11,000 nt of DNA from Candidatus Pelagibacter sp. (lineage in GTDB: Bacteria; Pseudomonadota; Alphaproteobacteria; Pelagibacterales; Pelagibacteraceae), in the NCBI GenBank assembly GCA_028100865.1, contig JAOHJV010000004.1:1-11000 (forward strand). Reading direction: 5' to 3'. Shown piece by piece: positions 8,889 to 11,000 of this stretch. The notes beneath the pieces were generated by a model. That model saw only the letters and a program-made list of their open reading frames with translations. It did not search any database and was not told the DNA's origin. Every line of letters begins with the position of its first letter. Within the stretch, counting starts at the first letter, position 1. A program made the position numbers and the translations under genes.

Positions 8889-10188
8889 CTTTTTAAAAGA
8901 TATACTTCCTAAAAGATTATTTTACAGAGCTCTTTTAATTGTTGCAGTACCTGTATTAGTTCTTCAATTAGTAATAACAGTAGTATTTTTTGACAGTCTT
9001 TGGATTAAAACTAACAAAGGAATGACCAGAGCATTAATTAATGAAATCAATTTGTTTGTTGAGGTTTATGGCAACGAAAAAACAAATAAAGACGAATTAA
9101 AAAATCTATTTTCTTTATTCATAGATCTAAACATAGAACTTGTTAAAAATAAAAATTTAGAAAATAAATATACTGAAAGATGGTTTAGTCCCATTGATAG
9201 AACACTTCGACGAGAATTGAAATCAAGCTTTGGTACAGAAGAATTTTGGTTTGATACTACCAGTTATAAAGAATTAATTGACTTAAGAATAAAATATCAA
9301 GATGGATACTTTAAATTCTTAGTACCTAGAGATAGGGTTACTAGTTCATCAGCAAGAATATTTGCACTCTGGATTACCGTTCCCGCAGTCATAATGGTCA
9401 TAATTTCATTAATATTTTTAAAAAATCAAACTAGACCAATTACTAACCTTGCCAGAGCAGCAGAGAGATTTGGTAAAGGTAAGGACATAGAAGAGTTCAA
9501 ACCATCTGGAGCATTAGAAATAAGACAAGCAGGACATGAATTTGATAAAATGAGAAAGAGAATACTTCGACATTTAAATCAAAGAACTGAAATGCTATCT
9601 GGCATAAGTCATGATTTAAGAACACCACTCACTAGAATGAAGCTGCAAATAGCTTTCATTAAAGATAAAGATTTAGCTACAAAATTAGCAGAAGATATTA
9701 ACGAAATGGAAAAAATGCTTAATGAATACCTTCAATTTACAAGCTCATCATATGTTGAAAAAGATGAAATGTTCAACTTGTCAGAATTGATAGAAGAAAT
9801 TGTTATCAAGTATAATAATAAAAATATTCAAAACAATTTACTCCCTAGAATTTACATTAATGGTAAAAAAAATTTAATTAACCGATGCTTAAATAATATA
9901 ATTGATAATGCATTAAAATATGGGAATAAAGTTCAAATAAAACTGAGTAAAGAAAATACTAATATACTAATTATAATCGATGATGATGGTTCTGGTATAC
10001 CCAAAAAAGAATATGAAAATGTGTTTAAACCATTCTATAAAATAGATAAAGGAAGAGCAGACTCAAAATCAAGTGTTGGTCTTGGATTATCCATAGCATC
10101 AGATATCGTTAGATCACATGGTGGAAATATCATTCTTGATAAATCTAAAATGAACGGACTAAGTGTTAAGATTTTTTTGCCCGTTTAG
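8869..10188 (+). CDS. envZ: EnvZ-like membrane sensor histidine kinase
   Basis: Inner-membrane kinase that presumably phosphorylates the adjacent OmpR-class regulator. With the ATG at 8869 it has 439 residues. Membrane helix 1 is at about 18-39, followed by a periplasmic domain of about 125 residues and membrane helix 2 at about 165-184. A HAMP linker starts near TRPITNLARAAERFG. The H-box is SHDLRTPLTRM with phospho-acceptor His248, very like EnvZ. The ATPase domain has an N-box NIIDNALKYG (Asn347), a G1 box DDGSGIP (about 372-378), an F-box region VFKPFY and a G2 box GLGL (404-407). All catalytic boxes are intact. The start lies 20 nt inside the response regulator. The 3' end overlaps the convergent ubiK by 23 nt. 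The signal sensed is unknown; osmosensing is only by analogy. Confidence 0.9.
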   Translation: MFSGLSNFLKDILPKRLFYRALLIVAVPVLVLQLVITVVFFDSLWIKTNKGMTRALINEINLFVEVYGNEKTNKDELKNLFSLFIDLNIELVKNKNLENKYTERWFSPIDRTLRRELKSSFGTEEFWFDTTSYKELIDLRIKYQDGYFKFLVPRDRVTSSSARIFALWITVPAVIMVIISLIFLKNQTRPITNLARAAERFGKGKDIEEFKPSGALEIRQAGHEFDKMRKRILRHLNQRTEMLSGISHDLRTPLTRMKLQIAFIKDKDLATKLAEDINEMEKMLNEYLQFTSSSYVEKDEMFNLSELIEEIVIKYNNKNIQNNLLPRIYINGKKNLINRCLNNIIDNALKYGNKVQIKLSKENTNILIIIDDDGSGIPKKEYENVFKPFYKIDKGRADSKSSVGLGLSIASDIVRSHGGNIILDKSKMNGLSVKIFLPV

Positions 10189-10411
10189 TTTTCTTCTTAG
10201 TCTCTAATTTTTTTATTTTATTTTCTAAATTTTCGACCCGTTTAGATAATACATCAAATTCATCTTTGCTAACAATTTTCATCTTAAAAACAATTTCATC
10301 TCTTTTAGATTTTAAAATATTAAATAGTTCTGAAGTAAGATCTTTTGAAGAAATAATACCTTGTTCAAAGAGTTTACCAAGTTTATCAATTAAAAATTTA
10401 GAATTTTTCAT
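10166..10411 (-). CDS. ubiK: UbiK-family (BMFP/YqiC) ubiquinone-biosynthesis accessory factor
   Basis: A small protein of 81 residues, or 86 if the ATG at 10426 is used. The C-terminal half has the family core VSKDEFDVL followed by a leucine-heptad coiled coil (VENLENKIKKLE) and a Lys-rich tail. E. coli UbiK has the matching VSREEFDV plus coiled coil. UbiK proteins trimerise through the coiled coil, bind membranes and help aerobic ubiquinone synthesis with UbiJ; that role is transferred by similarity. The ATG at 10411 is favoured because the best -10 hexamer (10425-10430) overlaps the upstream ATG, which would then lie outside the transcript. The gene is convergent with the kinase (23-nt overlap) and divergent from lgt. 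The N-terminal half is poorly conserved, so the call is good but not certain. Confidence 0.8.
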   Translation of the reverse strand: MKNSKFLIDKLGKLFEQGIISSKDLTSELFNILKSKRDEIVFKMKIVSKDEFDVLSKRVENLENKIKKLETKKKTKRAKKS

Positions 10412-10424
10412 ATTTAAGATATAC

Positions 10425-10454
10425 ATTATAAGTAATATTTAAAATGTTCATCAA
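10425..10454 (-). promoter_or_regulatory. Candidate promoter for ubiK in the ubiK / lgt divergent gap
   Basis: On the minus strand, TTGATG (10449-10454, inside the first codons of lgt) and a perfect TATAAT (10425-10430) are 18 nt apart. Transcription would begin near 10418, leaving a leader of about 7 nt to the ATG at 10411. A weaker plus-strand candidate for lgt (TTTTCA at 10405-10410, 16-nt spacer, TATAAG at 10427-10432) shares the same bases. If both are real, the two genes have overlapping, competing promoters. Confidence 0.38.
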
Positions 10455-11000
10455 TAATTTTGACCCAGTTGCTTTTCAAATCATGTCATTTGAAATTAGA
10501 TGGTATTCATTAGCTTACATTTTAGGAATTGTAATTGGCTGGATCTTATGCAAAAAAATATTCATCAAAAAATCAGATATAAGTGAAAAATTTGATGATT
10601 ATATTACTTACCTCATCATTGGGATAATTTTAGGTGGAAGAATAGGTTACATCGTATTTTACAATTTTTCATATTACTTAGATAATTTTTTAGATATTTT
10701 TAAAATTTGGCAAGGTGGGATGTCGTTTCATGGAGGATTATTAGGTATAATTGTTTCAAGTTACATTTTTGCAAAAAAAAATAGTCAAAATCCATTTTTT
10801 TATTTAGACCAGGTATCATTAGTTGCTCCAGTTGGAATTTTTTTTGGTAGATTGGCTAATTTTATAAATTCAGAACTTTATGGAACAGTCTCAGATGTAC
10901 CTTGGTCAGTAATTTTTATTAAAGTAGATAATTTATCCAGACACCCATCACAATTATATGAAGCAATTTTAGAAGGCTTAATTTTGTTTATAATATTAAT
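10444..11000 (+). CDS. lgt: Prolipoprotein diacylglyceryl transferase (C-terminus off the window)
   Basis: Inner-membrane enzyme that moves the diacylglyceryl group of phosphatidylglycerol onto the lipobox cysteine of prolipoproteins, the first step of lipoprotein maturation. 185 codons are visible out of about 260 usual. Motifs seen: the N-terminal IRWYSLAYILGI (about 18-29), GGRIGYIVFYN (64-74), HGGLLG with His96 (96-101), the Lgt signature GRLANFINSELYG (135-147) with Arg136, Asn139 and Glu144, and RHPSQLYEA. Several hydrophobic helices are present. The ATG at 10444 gives the normal family start (FDPVAFQIMSFEIRWYSLAY pattern). No Shine-Dalgarno is visible. It uses the phosphatidylglycerol whose synthesis depends on PgsA, encoded earlier in the window. 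The reading frame is open to the right edge. Confidence 0.96.
   Translation, partial: MFINNFDPVAFQIMSFEIRWYSLAYILGIVIGWILCKKIFIKKSDISEKFDDYITYLIIGIILGGRIGYIVFYNFSYYLDNFLDIFKIWQGGMSFHGGLLGIIVSSYIFAKKNSQNPFFYLDQVSLVAPVGIFFGRLANFINSELYGTVSDVPWSVIFIKVDNLSRHPSQLYEAILEGLILFIIL

Overview
The window is very AT-rich and almost solidly coding. The protein families and gene neighbourhood point to an alphaproteobacterium, most likely of the SAR11 / Candidatus Pelagibacter type. This is inferred from strong A/T codon bias, Lys/Asn/Ile-rich proteins, many gene overlaps, a petP-like MarR gene before an OmpR/EnvZ pair, and ubiK next to lgt. Twelve genes are supported: ten complete and one cut at each edge. 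There is no stretch of 300 bases without a gene. The only non-coding gaps are 1060-1094, 6245-6246, about 7710-7780 and about 10412-10443, roughly 140 bases in all. I see no rRNA, tRNA, riboswitch, insertion sequence, CRISPR array, prophage gene or convincing intrinsic terminator.

Layout. (1) 1-1059, minus: a subgroup-Ib aspartate aminotransferase whose C-terminus is off the left edge. It is divergent from (2) 1095-6831, plus: uvrB, a pteridine-reductase-like SDR, folB, uvrC and pgsA. The first four overlap one another and pgsA follows after 2 nt, so this looks like one operon. It combines two of the three UvrABC excision-repair proteins, two probable folate/pterin enzymes and the committed enzyme of phosphatidylglycerol synthesis. 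(3) 6828-7709, minus: ilvE, overlapping the end of pgsA tail to tail. (4) 7781-10188, plus: a PetP-type MarR regulator, an OmpR/PhoB-class response regulator and an EnvZ-like histidine kinase, with overlapping ends. (5) 10166-10411, minus: a small UbiK-family protein convergent with the kinase gene. (6) 10444 to the right edge, plus: lgt, the lipoprotein diacylglyceryl transferase, divergent from ubiK.

Functional links. UvrB and UvrC are partners in nucleotide-excision repair. PgsA begins the phosphatidylglycerol branch, and phosphatidylglycerol is the lipid donor used by Lgt. The SDR carries the Asp/Tyr/Lys active site of PTR1/FolM pteridine reductases rather than the usual Ser/Tyr/Lys, and its stop overlaps the start of folB, which argues for a role in pterin/folate reduction. 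The MarR-OmpR-EnvZ block is a compact regulatory unit of a kind that controls respiratory or envelope genes in relatives.

The region is mostly housekeeping. I found no clear new biological system. The points most worth a second look are the PTR1/FolM-like SDR beside folB, the coupled MarR/two-component unit with a repeat-containing divergent promoter, and the convergent overlaps that leave no room for terminators.
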